A stretch of DNA of 64,000 bases from an uncultured Bacteroides sp. (GTDB taxonomy: Bacteria > Bacteroidota > Bacteroidia > Bacteroidales > Bacteroidaceae), in assembly GCA_949289295.1 (NCBI GenBank), contig CASENM010000017.1:57674-121673 (forward strand), written 5' to 3'. The notes below the pieces were generated by a model that was given only the letters and a program-made list of their open reading frames with translations, was not told where the DNA came from and did not search any database. A program made the position numbers and the translations under genes. Below are positions 17,034 through 25,337 of this stretch, one piece after another. The stretch's first letter is position 1. Each line of letters opens with the position of its first letter.

Positions 17034-19019
17034 ATGAGAACAAACCTTAGTTCACAAATTTCACTGAACCGCGTTTCTCCACGCTATTACAGACCGGAAA
17101 ACGCGATTGAACGCTCTGTCCTGACGAGGCTGGAAAAAATTCCGACCAACATCTACGAAAGCATAGAAGAAGGCACGGAACAGATTGCCAATGAAATTGT
17201 CTCGAAAATACGCGACAGACAACGTGAAGGGAAGTTCTGTACCATTGCCATCGGTACAGGGGCTTCACTGCGCTATCTGTTTACAGCCCTGATTCGGAAA
17301 CATAAAGATGAAGGTGTGAGCTTCCGGAATGTCGTTTTTTTCAATCTCTATGAATATTATCCGCTGGCTGAAGGAGGTGGAAGCAGTTTCACACAACTCA
17401 ACAACCTGTTCCTTTCGCAAATAGACATAGACCGGCAGAATGTATTCACCATGGACGGAACAATTCCGCAAGAAGCGATTATGGAACACTGTCGCCTATA
17501 TGAACAACGTATCCAAACTTTCGGCGGACTGGACATAGCGATTATGGGAATTGGACGTGAAGGGAACATCGGCATGAACGAGCCGGGATCGCACATGAAC
17601 TCTATCACCCGTCTGATTTTGATTGATGCCACTTCCCGTGCAGAAGCAGCCCACAATATAGGTATAGACAACCTTCCTCCGTGCTCTATCACAATGGGAG
17701 TGAACACGATTCTCAGCGCACGCAAAGTGTACCTGCTGGCATGGGGTGAAAACAAAGCAGAAATAATCAAACGTGCTGTCGAAGACAAAGTCAGCGACAC
17801 TTTGCCGGCTTCTTATCTCCAGCTTCATTCCAATGCTTCCGTATGTGTGGATTTGGCCGCAGCGGCACATTTGACCCGCATCCAACGCCCTTGGCTTGTA
17901 ACCAGCTGCGAATGGAATGACAAACTGGTCAGAAGCGCTATTGTCTGGCTTTGCCTGCAGCTTAAAAAGCCGATTCTGAAGCTGACCAATAAAGATTACA
18001 ACGAAAACGGTTTGAGTGAATTGCTGGCACTTTATGGTTCTGCCTATAACGTAAACATCAAAGTGTTCAACGATTTGCAACATACCATCACCGGATGGCC
18101 GGGAGGAAAGCCGAATGCAGACGACACCTATCGTCCCGAGCGTGCCAAACCGTTCCCGAAACGTGTCATTGTATTTTCTCCGCACCCGGACGACGATGTA
18201 ATCTCGATGGGAGGTACACTCCGCCGTCTTGTACAACAAGGTCACGAAGTGCATGTCGCTTATGAAACTTCAGGCAATATTGCTGTAGGCGATGAAGAAG
18301 TGGTTCGCTTCATGCATTTTATCAACGGATTCAACCAATTGTTCGCAAACAGTGAAGACAAAGTAATCTGTGACAAATATGCAGAAATCAAGCAATTCTT
18401 CGCCCAAAAGAAAGAGGGAGACATAGATACGCGTGACATTCTGACAATTAAAGGTTTGATACGGCGGGGAGAAGCCCGTACGGCTTGTACATACAATAAA
18501 ATTCCATTGAGCCGGTGTCATTTCTTGGATCTGCCTTTCTATGAAACAGGTAAAATTGAAAAGAACCCGATCAGTGAAAAAGATATAGAAATCGTATTGA
18601 ACTTACTGCGCGAAATAAAGCCCCATCAAATTTACGTAGCAGGCGACTTGGCAGACCCGCATGGCACACACCGTGTCTGTACAGATGCCGTTTTCGCAGC
18701 TATCGACGAGGAAAAGAACGGTGGAGCCGAATGGTTGAACGATTGCCGTATCTGGATGTATCGTGGTGCATGGGCTGAATGGGAAATCGAAAACATCGAA
18801 ATGTGCGTTCCGCTCAGCCCTGAAGAATTGAGAGCCAAACGCAATTCCATCCTCAAGCATCAATCTCAAATGGAAAGTGCTCCATTCCTTGGTAACGACG
18901 AACGTCTGTTCTGGCAACGCAGTGAAGACCGCAATCGGGGAACAGCTGCGCTGTACGACCAGCTGGGACTTGCAAGCTATGAAGCAATGGAAGCATTTGT
19001 AGAATACGAACCTATTTGA
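17034..19019 (+). CDS. NagB-like (degenerate) / PIG-L deacetylase fusion protein
   Basis: The product has 661 residues. Residues about 20-290 align with NagB, but the catalytic positions are changed: Asp72 is Tyr106 (FFNLYEYYPL), Asp141 is Glu176 and His143 is Asn178 (GREGNIGMNEPG). Only Glu183 is kept. Residues about 375-650 are a PIG-L/LmbE domain with the zinc-binding HPDDD (384-388) and the second metal motif ADPHGTHR near 540, both intact. PIG-L enzymes remove acetyl groups from GlcNAc-type substrates. The likely activity is therefore an amino-sugar deacetylase with a NagB-derived binding domain, although databases often call such fusions glucosamine-6-phosphate deaminase. It is co-directional with nagB. 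Confidence 0.9.
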   Translation: MRTNLSSQISLNRVSPRYYRPENAIERSVLTRLEKIPTNIYESIEEGTEQIANEIVSKIRDRQREGKFCTIAIGTGASLRYLFTALIRKHKDEGVSFRNVVFFNLYEYYPLAEGGGSSFTQLNNLFLSQIDIDRQNVFTMDGTIPQEAIMEHCRLYEQRIQTFGGLDIAIMGIGREGNIGMNEPGSHMNSITRLILIDATSRAEAAHNIGIDNLPPCSITMGVNTILSARKVYLLAWGENKAEIIKRAVEDKVSDTLPASYLQLHSNASVCVDLAAAAHLTRIQRPWLVTSCEWNDKLVRSAIVWLCLQLKKPILKLTNKDYNENGLSELLALYGSAYNVNIKVFNDLQHTITGWPGGKPNADDTYRPERAKPFPKRVIVFSPHPDDDVISMGGTLRRLVQQGHEVHVAYETSGNIAVGDEEVVRFMHFINGFNQLFANSEDKVICDKYAEIKQFFAQKKEGDIDTRDILTIKGLIRRGEARTACTYNKIPLSRCHFLDLPFYETGKIEKNPISEKDIEIVLNLLREIKPHQIYVAGDLADPHGTHRVCTDAVFAAIDEEKNGGAEWLNDCRIWMYRGAWAEWEIENIEMCVPLSPEELRAKRNSILKHQSQMESAPFLGNDERLFWQRSEDRNRGTAALYDQLGLASYEAMEAFVEYEPI

Positions 19020-19042
19020 CAATCTTTATTTTAGTATCATTT

Positions 19043-19110
19043 TGACGTCATTCCAAGAGTGGACTGCCCTTTGCAACAGCCTGAGCTTGGAATGACATCA
19101 TTTTTTATTT
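19043..19110 (+). terminator. Terminator of the nagB unit
   Basis: TGACGTCATTCCAAG pairs with CTTGGAATGACATCA at 14 of 15 positions, followed by TTTTTTATTT. Confidence 0.85.
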
Positions 19111-19127
19111 ACCATGATATAATTACA

Positions 19128-21758
19128 ATGAAAAAATTCTTTTTATCAGCCGCCTCAATGGCTCTTGCCATTTTCTTTTTCGCGTGCACCTCTTCCGAAC
19201 ATTTCTTGAAAGAAGAAGATTACCGGGCAAAAGTGGAAGCTGATTTTGCCGCCAAACAACAAGCTTTACCCACAGGTAATCTTTTTGAAGTATTCAACCA
19301 GGATTTGAGCTTGGAGGAACGCGAAGCTTTGACTTTTCTCTATGCCTATATGACGACGGGAGACATTACAGACTATTCAGGTGACTTCTATCTGAAGAAC
19401 GTAAGACTTTCATTGGAAACACGGAAAAACATGTCTTGGGGAAAAGAAATTCCTGACATGATTTTCCGCCATTTCGTATTGCCTATACGTATCAACAATG
19501 AGAACCTGGACAATGCGCGTGAAGTTTTTTATAAAGAACTTGAACCCCGTGTCAAAGGCTTGTCTACACTTGATGCCGTACTGGAAGTCAATCATTGGTG
19601 CCATGAAAAAGTGGTCTATGCACCAACCGACATCCGTACAAGTGCTCCGTTATCTACAGTCAAGACTGCATACGGACGCTGTGGGGAAGAATCTACATTC
19701 CTGGTAGCTGCCTTACGCGCAGTAGGTATTCCGGCACGCCAGGTTTACACACCAAGATGGGCACATACAGATGACAATCATGCATGGGTAGAGACATGGG
19801 TAGATGGAAAATGGCATTTTCTCGGTGCCTGTGAACCGGAACCGGTACTCGACCTAGGATGGTTTAATGCCCCGGCCAGCCGAGGCATGCTTATGCACAC
19901 AAAAGTATTCGGTGCTTACAATGGTCCGGAAGAAGTAATGCAGAAAACAGCCAACTTTACGGAAATCAATATTATTGACAATTATGGTCAAAGTGCAAAA
20001 GCTGTTGTAACAATTACTGACAAAGAAGGGAAACCGATTGAAGGAGCCAATGTAGAATTCAAAATCTACAATTATGGAGAATTCTATACGGTATCACGCC
20101 AGACGACAGACAAAGACGGACATGCCAGTCTGTCAGCCGGATTGGGTGATATGGTCGTTTATGCTTCTGCAGGTGACCAATTCGGTCTGCGCACTGTATC
20201 TTTCGGAAAAGATAAGGAAGTAACTCTTGCTTTAAATCACAAAATAGGCGAAAACTTCACTGAGGACTTACAGATTGTTCCTCCTGCAGAGAATACGAAA
20301 ATGCCTGAAGTGACAGAAGAGCAACGTGCAGAAAACACCCGCCGGATGGCACAGGAAGACTCTATCCGCAATGCTTATGTCCACACTTTCCCGACAGAGG
20401 AAGCTGCCAAAGCTTTTGCTGAAAAGAACAAGTTGGATATAACTCAGACTGTCAAATTCATCAGCCAGTCTAGAGGAAACTACCAGGACATCATGAACTT
20501 TTTGGCTAATGCTGCCGGAAAAGGAGAAGGGAACCGCGCGCTCGACTTGCTGGGAACCTTGACAGAAAAAGACTTACGTGATACTCCTTGTGCCATCCTT
20601 GAAGACCATCTGTATGCAACAGACAGCAAAGCTGATGTCAAAGAAGTGTTGGCTCCGCGCATCAGCACCGAACTGCTTACTCCTTACAGAAGCTATTTGC
20701 AGGAAAACATTCCCGCTAATCTGGCAGAACAATTCAAGAAAGATCCACAACAGCTCGTCAACTGGTGCAAAGACAGTCTGACTATCCGAAATGACTTGAA
20801 CACTGTTTTCACACTCGCTTCTCCTGCCGGAGTATGGAAAAGCCGTGTAACAGACACTGCATCAAGGGGTGTTTTCTTTGTTGCCGTTGCAAGAAGTCTG
20901 GGAATACCCGCTTGGAAAGACGAAGTAACAGGAAACATTTGCTACCGTCAGGACGGTGAAGAGAGAGTGGTCAATTTTGAAGAAGCCGCAAGTGCAAAAC
21001 CGGAAGAAGAATTGCTGAAAGCTACCTATAAGGCAATTCCTCGTCTGAGCGACCCGAAATATTACACTCATTTCACGCTCTCGAAGTTCGACAACGGAAC
21101 ATTCCGTCTGCAGAACTACCCGGAAAATGCTTCCTGGAGTACACTGCTGAAAAAAGGTACAAAAGTGGAAACTGGCTACTATATGCTTGTCAGCGGAAGC
21201 CGAATGGCAGATGGCAGCGTATTGAGCGAAGTGGCCTTTGTAAATGTAGAGAAAGGGAAACCGGCTACTACTACATTAAAAATGCGTGAGAATAAAGAAA
21301 ACCTCAGGGTTATCGGCAATTTCAATTCTGAGAATAAATTCTACCTTCCGGGAAAAACTGATCCGACTACTGTATTGAGCACTACAGGCCGAGGATATTT
21401 CATTCTGGGAGTTCTGGGAATCGGACAGGAACCGACCAACCATGCATTGAAAGATATAGGCATTAAAAAGGCTGATTTCGAGAAATGGGGACGCACTATT
21501 GTATTGCTCTTCCCGGATGAAGCCTCTTATAACAAGTTCAATAGAAAGGAATTCTCGAACCTGCCTTCCAATATCGTATTCGGCATTGACAAAGATGGCA
21601 GCATTCAGAAAGAGATTGTGGAGAACATGAAGCTCCAGAATGCCCGACAGCTTCCTTTCTTCATCATTGCCGACACGTTTAACCGTGTGGTCTTTGAATC
21701 ACACGGTTATACGATCGGCTTAGGCGAACAGATGCTTCAAGTTATCCACGGCCTATAA
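19128..21758 (+). CDS. Large transglutaminase-fold lipoprotein
   Basis: The protein has 876 residues from MKKFFLSAASMALAIFFFAC, a lipoprotein signal with the lipid-bearing Cys at residue 20. The upstream in-frame Met at 19059 lies in the terminator and is rejected. A transglutaminase-like core follows with Cys185 in YGRCGEES and His218 in DDNHAWVETW. An Ig/carboxypeptidase-regulatory-like segment (about 280-370) comes next, then a second, Cys-less transglutaminase-like segment (ASRGVFFVAVARSLGIPAW, about 580). The last 120 residues read like a thioredoxin fold (PFFIIADTFNRVVFESHGY) without CxxC. The substrate is unknown; a periplasmic protease or amidase role is possible. It converges with cutC, and the 3' ends overlap by 17 bp. 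Confidence 0.85.
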   Translation: MKKFFLSAASMALAIFFFACTSSEHFLKEEDYRAKVEADFAAKQQALPTGNLFEVFNQDLSLEEREALTFLYAYMTTGDITDYSGDFYLKNVRLSLETRKNMSWGKEIPDMIFRHFVLPIRINNENLDNAREVFYKELEPRVKGLSTLDAVLEVNHWCHEKVVYAPTDIRTSAPLSTVKTAYGRCGEESTFLVAALRAVGIPARQVYTPRWAHTDDNHAWVETWVDGKWHFLGACEPEPVLDLGWFNAPASRGMLMHTKVFGAYNGPEEVMQKTANFTEINIIDNYGQSAKAVVTITDKEGKPIEGANVEFKIYNYGEFYTVSRQTTDKDGHASLSAGLGDMVVYASAGDQFGLRTVSFGKDKEVTLALNHKIGENFTEDLQIVPPAENTKMPEVTEEQRAENTRRMAQEDSIRNAYVHTFPTEEAAKAFAEKNKLDITQTVKFISQSRGNYQDIMNFLANAAGKGEGNRALDLLGTLTEKDLRDTPCAILEDHLYATDSKADVKEVLAPRISTELLTPYRSYLQENIPANLAEQFKKDPQQLVNWCKDSLTIRNDLNTVFTLASPAGVWKSRVTDTASRGVFFVAVARSLGIPAWKDEVTGNICYRQDGEERVVNFEEAASAKPEEELLKATYKAIPRLSDPKYYTHFTLSKFDNGTFRLQNYPENASWSTLLKKGTKVETGYYMLVSGSRMADGSVLSEVAFVNVEKGKPATTTLKMRENKENLRVIGNFNSENKFYLPGKTDPTTVLSTTGRGYFILGVLGIGQEPTNHALKDIGIKKADFEKWGRTIVLLFPDEASYNKFNRKEFSNLPSNIVFGIDKDGSIQKEIVENMKLQNARQLPFFIIADTFNRVVFESHGYTIGLGEQMLQVIHGL

Positions 21759-22491
21759 GTGCCTGAATTGTATTCCTAACCCTTGTGGGGGTAGTGACAG
21801 GAAGTTGATATTCATCGATGGTCACTGTCCCTCCCATAGACAAAGCCGGATTGCGCAACTGCATCCGGCTTTGCTTGTTTTCCCGGGCTGAGAAATGGAA
21901 CTCGGAAGCTCCAGTCCGTGCTGCAAGTTCCGCAATATTTGTTTCGTTCACACCGCAACCAGGCATGATAATGATTCTTCCGGCCGCCTGCTCCACAAGT
22001 TTCTGCAAAAGAGCGGCACCCTGCAAGGCTGTTGGCTGCTGTCCCGAAGTAAGGATACGGTCGACTCCCATTTCGATCAATTCTTCCATAACTTCTGACG
22101 GATTTTTCACATAATCGAACGCCCGGTGGAAAGTGACAGACAGGCCCTCCGAAGCCTTCATCAGACGCTTCATCGCCGCCTTGTCAAGTTCACCGTCAGG
22201 AGTCAGACACCCAAATACAACTCCGTCCGCACCAGCCTGACGCGCCATCCGGATATCTTCTTCCATGATATCAAGTTCTACAGGAGAATAAAGGAAATCC
22301 CCTCCTCTAGGACGGATAATCACATGCAGGCGGATATCAATCAATTTCCGTGCAATACAAATTTCGCCATACGAAGGAGTGGTTCCCCCCTCAGGCATTG
22401 CAGCGCATAATTCCACACGCTGTGCACCTCCTTGCTGTGCCGCAACGCAACTGTCGGCAGAATTGGCACAAATTTCAAATGTATACTTCAT
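21742..22491 (-). CDS. cutC: CutC family protein
   Basis: The 249-residue TIM-barrel protein carries GGAQRVELCAAMPEGGTTPS, VIIRPRGGDFLYS, GADGVVFGCLTPDG and ILTSGQQPTALQGA, all CutC hallmarks, with GCGVNETNIAELA near the C-terminus. CutC was named for copper tolerance in E. coli, but its enzymatic activity is unsettled. Length is normal. The stop overlaps the 3' end of the opposing transglutaminase gene. Confidence 0.95.
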   Translation of the reverse strand: MKYTFEICANSADSCVAAQQGGAQRVELCAAMPEGGTTPSYGEICIARKLIDIRLHVIIRPRGGDFLYSPVELDIMEEDIRMARQAGADGVVFGCLTPDGELDKAAMKRLMKASEGLSVTFHRAFDYVKNPSEVMEELIEMGVDRILTSGQQPTALQGAALLQKLVEQAAGRIIIMPGCGVNETNIAELAARTGASEFHFSARENKQSRMQLRNPALSMGGTVTIDEYQLPVTTPTRVRNTIQALIGRG

Positions 22492-22648
22492 AAAACTGAC
22501 TTATTTGATAATTACAAGATTTAAAGATACAAAAACAGATGGAACATAAAAATAATAATGAAAGAATATGCACATTCAGAAACAAAGGCATTCTTTGTAA
22601 GAATAGAACCAGGAATTCCATATTCGTGCCCGCCGATAAGTCACAGAC

Positions 22649-22697
22649 ACAAAAAACAAAACGTTCCGCCAATTCTTTACGGGTTTGGCGAAACGTT
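22649..22697 (-). terminator. Terminator downstream of tRNA-Arg
   Basis: On the minus strand AACGTTTCGCCAA pairs with TTGGCGGAACGTT (one mismatch), followed by TTGTTTTTTG. It begins 9 bp after the tRNA 3' end. Confidence 0.8.
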
Positions 22698-22705
22698 CCA
22701 CTTTG

Positions 22706-22777
22706 TACGCCCGTGGGGAGTCGAACCCCAATCGAAGGAACCGGAATCCTTTATTCTATCCATTGAACTACGGGCGC
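22706..22777 (-). tRNA. tRNA-Arg (anticodon CCG)
   Basis: A 72-nt cloverleaf: acceptor GCGCCCG/CGGGCGT, D stem GTTC/GAAT, anticodon stem AAGGA/TCCTT with loop TTCCGGT, T arm TGGGG-TTCGACT-CCCCA and discriminator A. No CCA is encoded. It would read CGG codons. Confidence 0.93.
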
Positions 22778-22807
22778 AGAACTTATCTGCATTTTTCAAA
22801 TGTGCCA

Positions 22808-22839
22808 CAAAAGTACAATTATTCGCGTTTATCTCCTAA
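22808..22839 (-). promoter_or_regulatory. tRNA-Arg promoter
   Basis: On the minus strand TTAG, 20 bp, TACTTTTG, about 30 bp before the tRNA 5' end. The tRNA therefore has its own promoter and does not depend on read-through from the MBOAT operon. Confidence 0.65.
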
Positions 22840-22897
22840 TTTTTCGGCAAAAAAATATCACATCCTTGAAACTGTCAAATGAACGTCAAGCGGAATG

Positions 22898-24400
22898 CTA
22901 AAACTGGAAATAGATAAACGGCTGAATGTCACTGCTTTTCACTTGAATAACCAAATAAATCAAACCAATTACCACCACAGCTTGCAGCACCAACGGCAAA
23001 CGTGTCATGCCACGGCTGCAGACATTCTGCCAACTGTCCGGACACCAATGCAAGACAAATCCAAGCATCATCAATACAAATACCTGCCAATAACCGGTCA
23101 CCACCTGCATGAACAACTCCGGATGGAAAGCGGTAAAAATCTGACGGATCATCACCGTAGAAGCTTCGAATGTAGCGTTACGGAAAAAAATCCAGCAGAA
23201 GCAAACAAAATGAAAAGTGAAAGTAACCGCAAAGAAACGCTTGATTCCAGAACTCCGATAGGTTTTCGGGCGGCCAAGCAGATTTCTGAAGAATTTATGT
23301 ACAGCCAACGCAACTCCATGAAGTCCTCCCCATACAATAAAATTCCACGAAGCACCGTGCCACAATCCGCCCAACAGCATGGTAAGCATCAGATTGATGT
23401 ATGTACGGATTTTTCCTTTCCGGTTTCCGCCTAAAGAGATATACAGATAATCGCGCAGCCAAGTAGAAAGAGAGATATGCCACCGGTGCCAGAAGTCGGT
23501 TACGCTCTCTGCCTTATACGGTGAATTGAAGTTAGGCGGAAAACGGAATCCGAGCAGCAATGCCAGACCGATAGCCATATCGCTATAACCGGAAAAATCG
23601 CAATATATCTGAAGCGCATAGCCATATACGCCGAACAGGTTCTCCAGACCGGAATAAAGTCCCGGATTATCGAAAATACGCTCCACAAAATTAATGCTTA
23701 TATAGTCGGAAATCACCGCTTTCTTAAACAGGCCGCTCACTATGAAAAACAGTCCCCGACCGAACATTTCGGAAGAAACAAACAGCGGCTGACGGATTTG
23801 CGATATAAAGTCACGGGCACGCACAATCGGACCGGCCACCAACTGGGGGAAAAACGACACATAAAATGCATAGTCCAACAAACACGACAACGGTTTCAGG
23901 TTTTTCCTGTATACATCAAGCGTATAGCTGAGCGACTGAAATGTAAAGAATGAAATCCCCACCGGAAGAAAGATGTCAAGCGGACGAAATGTACCGTTCC
24001 ACAAGGGTGCCAGCATCTCATAGAAGAAGTTGGTATATTTGAAATAGCACAATAATCCCAGATTGATGCACAGACTGGCCGCTACCAGCATCCGGCGCTT
24101 CCATTGCGTTTCTGTCCGCTCCATCCGGCGCGCCAGAAAAAAGTCTGACACGGTTACAATCCCCAGCAGGAAAAAATAAATTCCGCTGCTCTTGTAATAG
24201 AAATAATAAGAAAACAAGGTCACAAACAGCAGCCGTGCCGTCATTTTCTTTTGGAGCAACACATAAATGAGACTGAATCCCAGAAAAAGAAACAGAAAAA
24301 GCCCGCTGTTGAAAATCATAGGCTGCTGCGGATCGTACGTCAGTACATCCATAACCTTGTTCCAGTCAATTCCCAGTTCCGTCCAGTTGAATTTCCACAT
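22898..24400 (-). CDS. MBOAT family O-acyltransferase (AlgI/DltB type)
   Basis: The 500-residue protein has about eleven membrane helices. The MBOAT core is clear: FLPVGISFFTFQSLSYTLDV, VAGPIVRARDFISQI, CDFSGYSDMAIGLALLLGF, VTDFWHRWHISLSTWLRDY and the catalytic-histidine region LLGGLWHGASWNFIVWGG. These proteins pass acetyl groups across the membrane to cell-surface sugars with the help of SGNH esterase-like partners. Two such genes lie directly upstream; this gene overlaps the nearer one by 35 bp. The acceptor polymer cannot be named from sequence. Confidence 0.94.
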   Translation of the reverse strand: MWKFNWTELGIDWNKVMDVLTYDPQQPMIFNSGLFLFLFLGFSLIYVLLQKKMTARLLFVTLFSYYFYYKSSGIYFFLLGIVTVSDFFLARRMERTETQWKRRMLVAASLCINLGLLCYFKYTNFFYEMLAPLWNGTFRPLDIFLPVGISFFTFQSLSYTLDVYRKNLKPLSCLLDYAFYVSFFPQLVAGPIVRARDFISQIRQPLFVSSEMFGRGLFFIVSGLFKKAVISDYISINFVERIFDNPGLYSGLENLFGVYGYALQIYCDFSGYSDMAIGLALLLGFRFPPNFNSPYKAESVTDFWHRWHISLSTWLRDYLYISLGGNRKGKIRTYINLMLTMLLGGLWHGASWNFIVWGGLHGVALAVHKFFRNLLGRPKTYRSSGIKRFFAVTFTFHFVCFCWIFFRNATFEASTVMIRQIFTAFHPELFMQVVTGYWQVFVLMMLGFVLHWCPDSWQNVCSRGMTRLPLVLQAVVVIGLIYLVIQVKSSDIQPFIYFQF

Positions 24401-25337
24401 AATCGTTATAAGCTTTTATAATTGCTTCATGCAATAGTTGTCCTTGCAGTCTGTACCCTTCTGCCGTAAAATGAATCTTGTCACGCTGATAATAGTCACC
24501 GCTGCTCCAGTTCAGGCAAGCATTTTGCCTGCCCCCCACAATGTCATACAAGTCCCAGAGAGCCAGACCATGGGAAAGAGCATATTCTTTCTCTGTCTCC
24601 ACCACACGGGAAGTGCGCGGATTGACAACTCTGGCTCCACGCCGTCCGTTGCGCATGTATGCGCCGGGAGGAGTGGTCAATAGAAAGACCGTGTCAGGAC
24701 ACTTCTTCCGGATACCCGACAAAAGGACCTCCATGCCTGCCCGGTGCGCCTCGGCAGAATAGCGGCGGCCATGCGCTTCGTTCGTCCCGAACGACACGAT
24801 GACCATATCCGGATTCAAGCCCGTTATTTCGTCAATGCGCTCAGGAGTGGAGAATGATTCGAAAGTTGCTCCGTTCATTCCTATTATATGATATACAAGG
24901 CCCGGTTTGCCTGTTTCACACGCCAGACCGGAAGTCCGGTAAGTCACCGGCACATCAAATACAGCATCCTTGCCAAAGTCTTCTTCCAGCAACTTGCGCA
25001 CTACGTATGGATATATATGCCCTCTCACGTGTGAGTCTCCGACATGCACTATCCGGACCGGTCTGTCAAGCACCGACAGTTTTTTCCAGAATGCATCCAG
25101 TTCTCTTTCCGGATCCAGAATCTGATTGCCCGATGTTCCCTGAAAGCCGGCCGGCATTCCACTGGCCACAGGCACATAACGCATCAGCATCTGCATGGCC
25201 TGGCTCCCATACACAGGTCCTGAATTACGGTCGCGCGGTGCCTGGTCCGGCAACGAGTCCTGGGCGGATACACACAAGCAGAAGCAGACCGAACATCCTA
25301 ACAAACACCATCTTCCCAACTTCTCAATCAGCTTCAT
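24366..25337 (-). CDS. SGNH/GDSL hydrolase, periplasmic (O-acetylation partner)
   Basis: The product has about 323 residues from MKLIEKLGRWCLLGCSVCFC, a signal peptide ending near SAQD. SGNH blocks are in order: Ser in VHVGDSHVRG (block I), the Asn region in SFGTNEAHG (block III) and Asp-x-x-His as DKIHFTAEGY (block V). Such proteins transfer or remove O-acetyl groups outside the cytoplasmic membrane. The start at 25337 overlaps the upstream SGNH gene by 14 bp; an alternative Met at 25355 is in frame. Its overlap with both neighbours shows a tightly coupled three-gene unit. Confidence 0.9.
   Translation of the reverse strand: MKLIEKLGRWCLLGCSVCFCLCVSAQDSLPDQAPRDRNSGPVYGSQAMQMLMRYVPVASGMPAGFQGTSGNQILDPERELDAFWKKLSVLDRPVRIVHVGDSHVRGHIYPYVVRKLLEEDFGKDAVFDVPVTYRTSGLACETGKPGLVYHIIGMNGATFESFSTPERIDEITGLNPDMVIVSFGTNEAHGRRYSAEAHRAGMEVLLSGIRKKCPDTVFLLTTPPGAYMRNGRRGARVVNPRTSRVVETEKEYALSHGLALWDLYDIVGGRQNACLNWSSGDYYQRDKIHFTAEGYRLQGQLLHEAIIKAYNDYVEIQLDGTGN

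Noticed and set aside
21758-22491. Copper resistance operon around cutC
   Set aside because: No other metal gene is near, and the CutC link to copper is itself unsettled.
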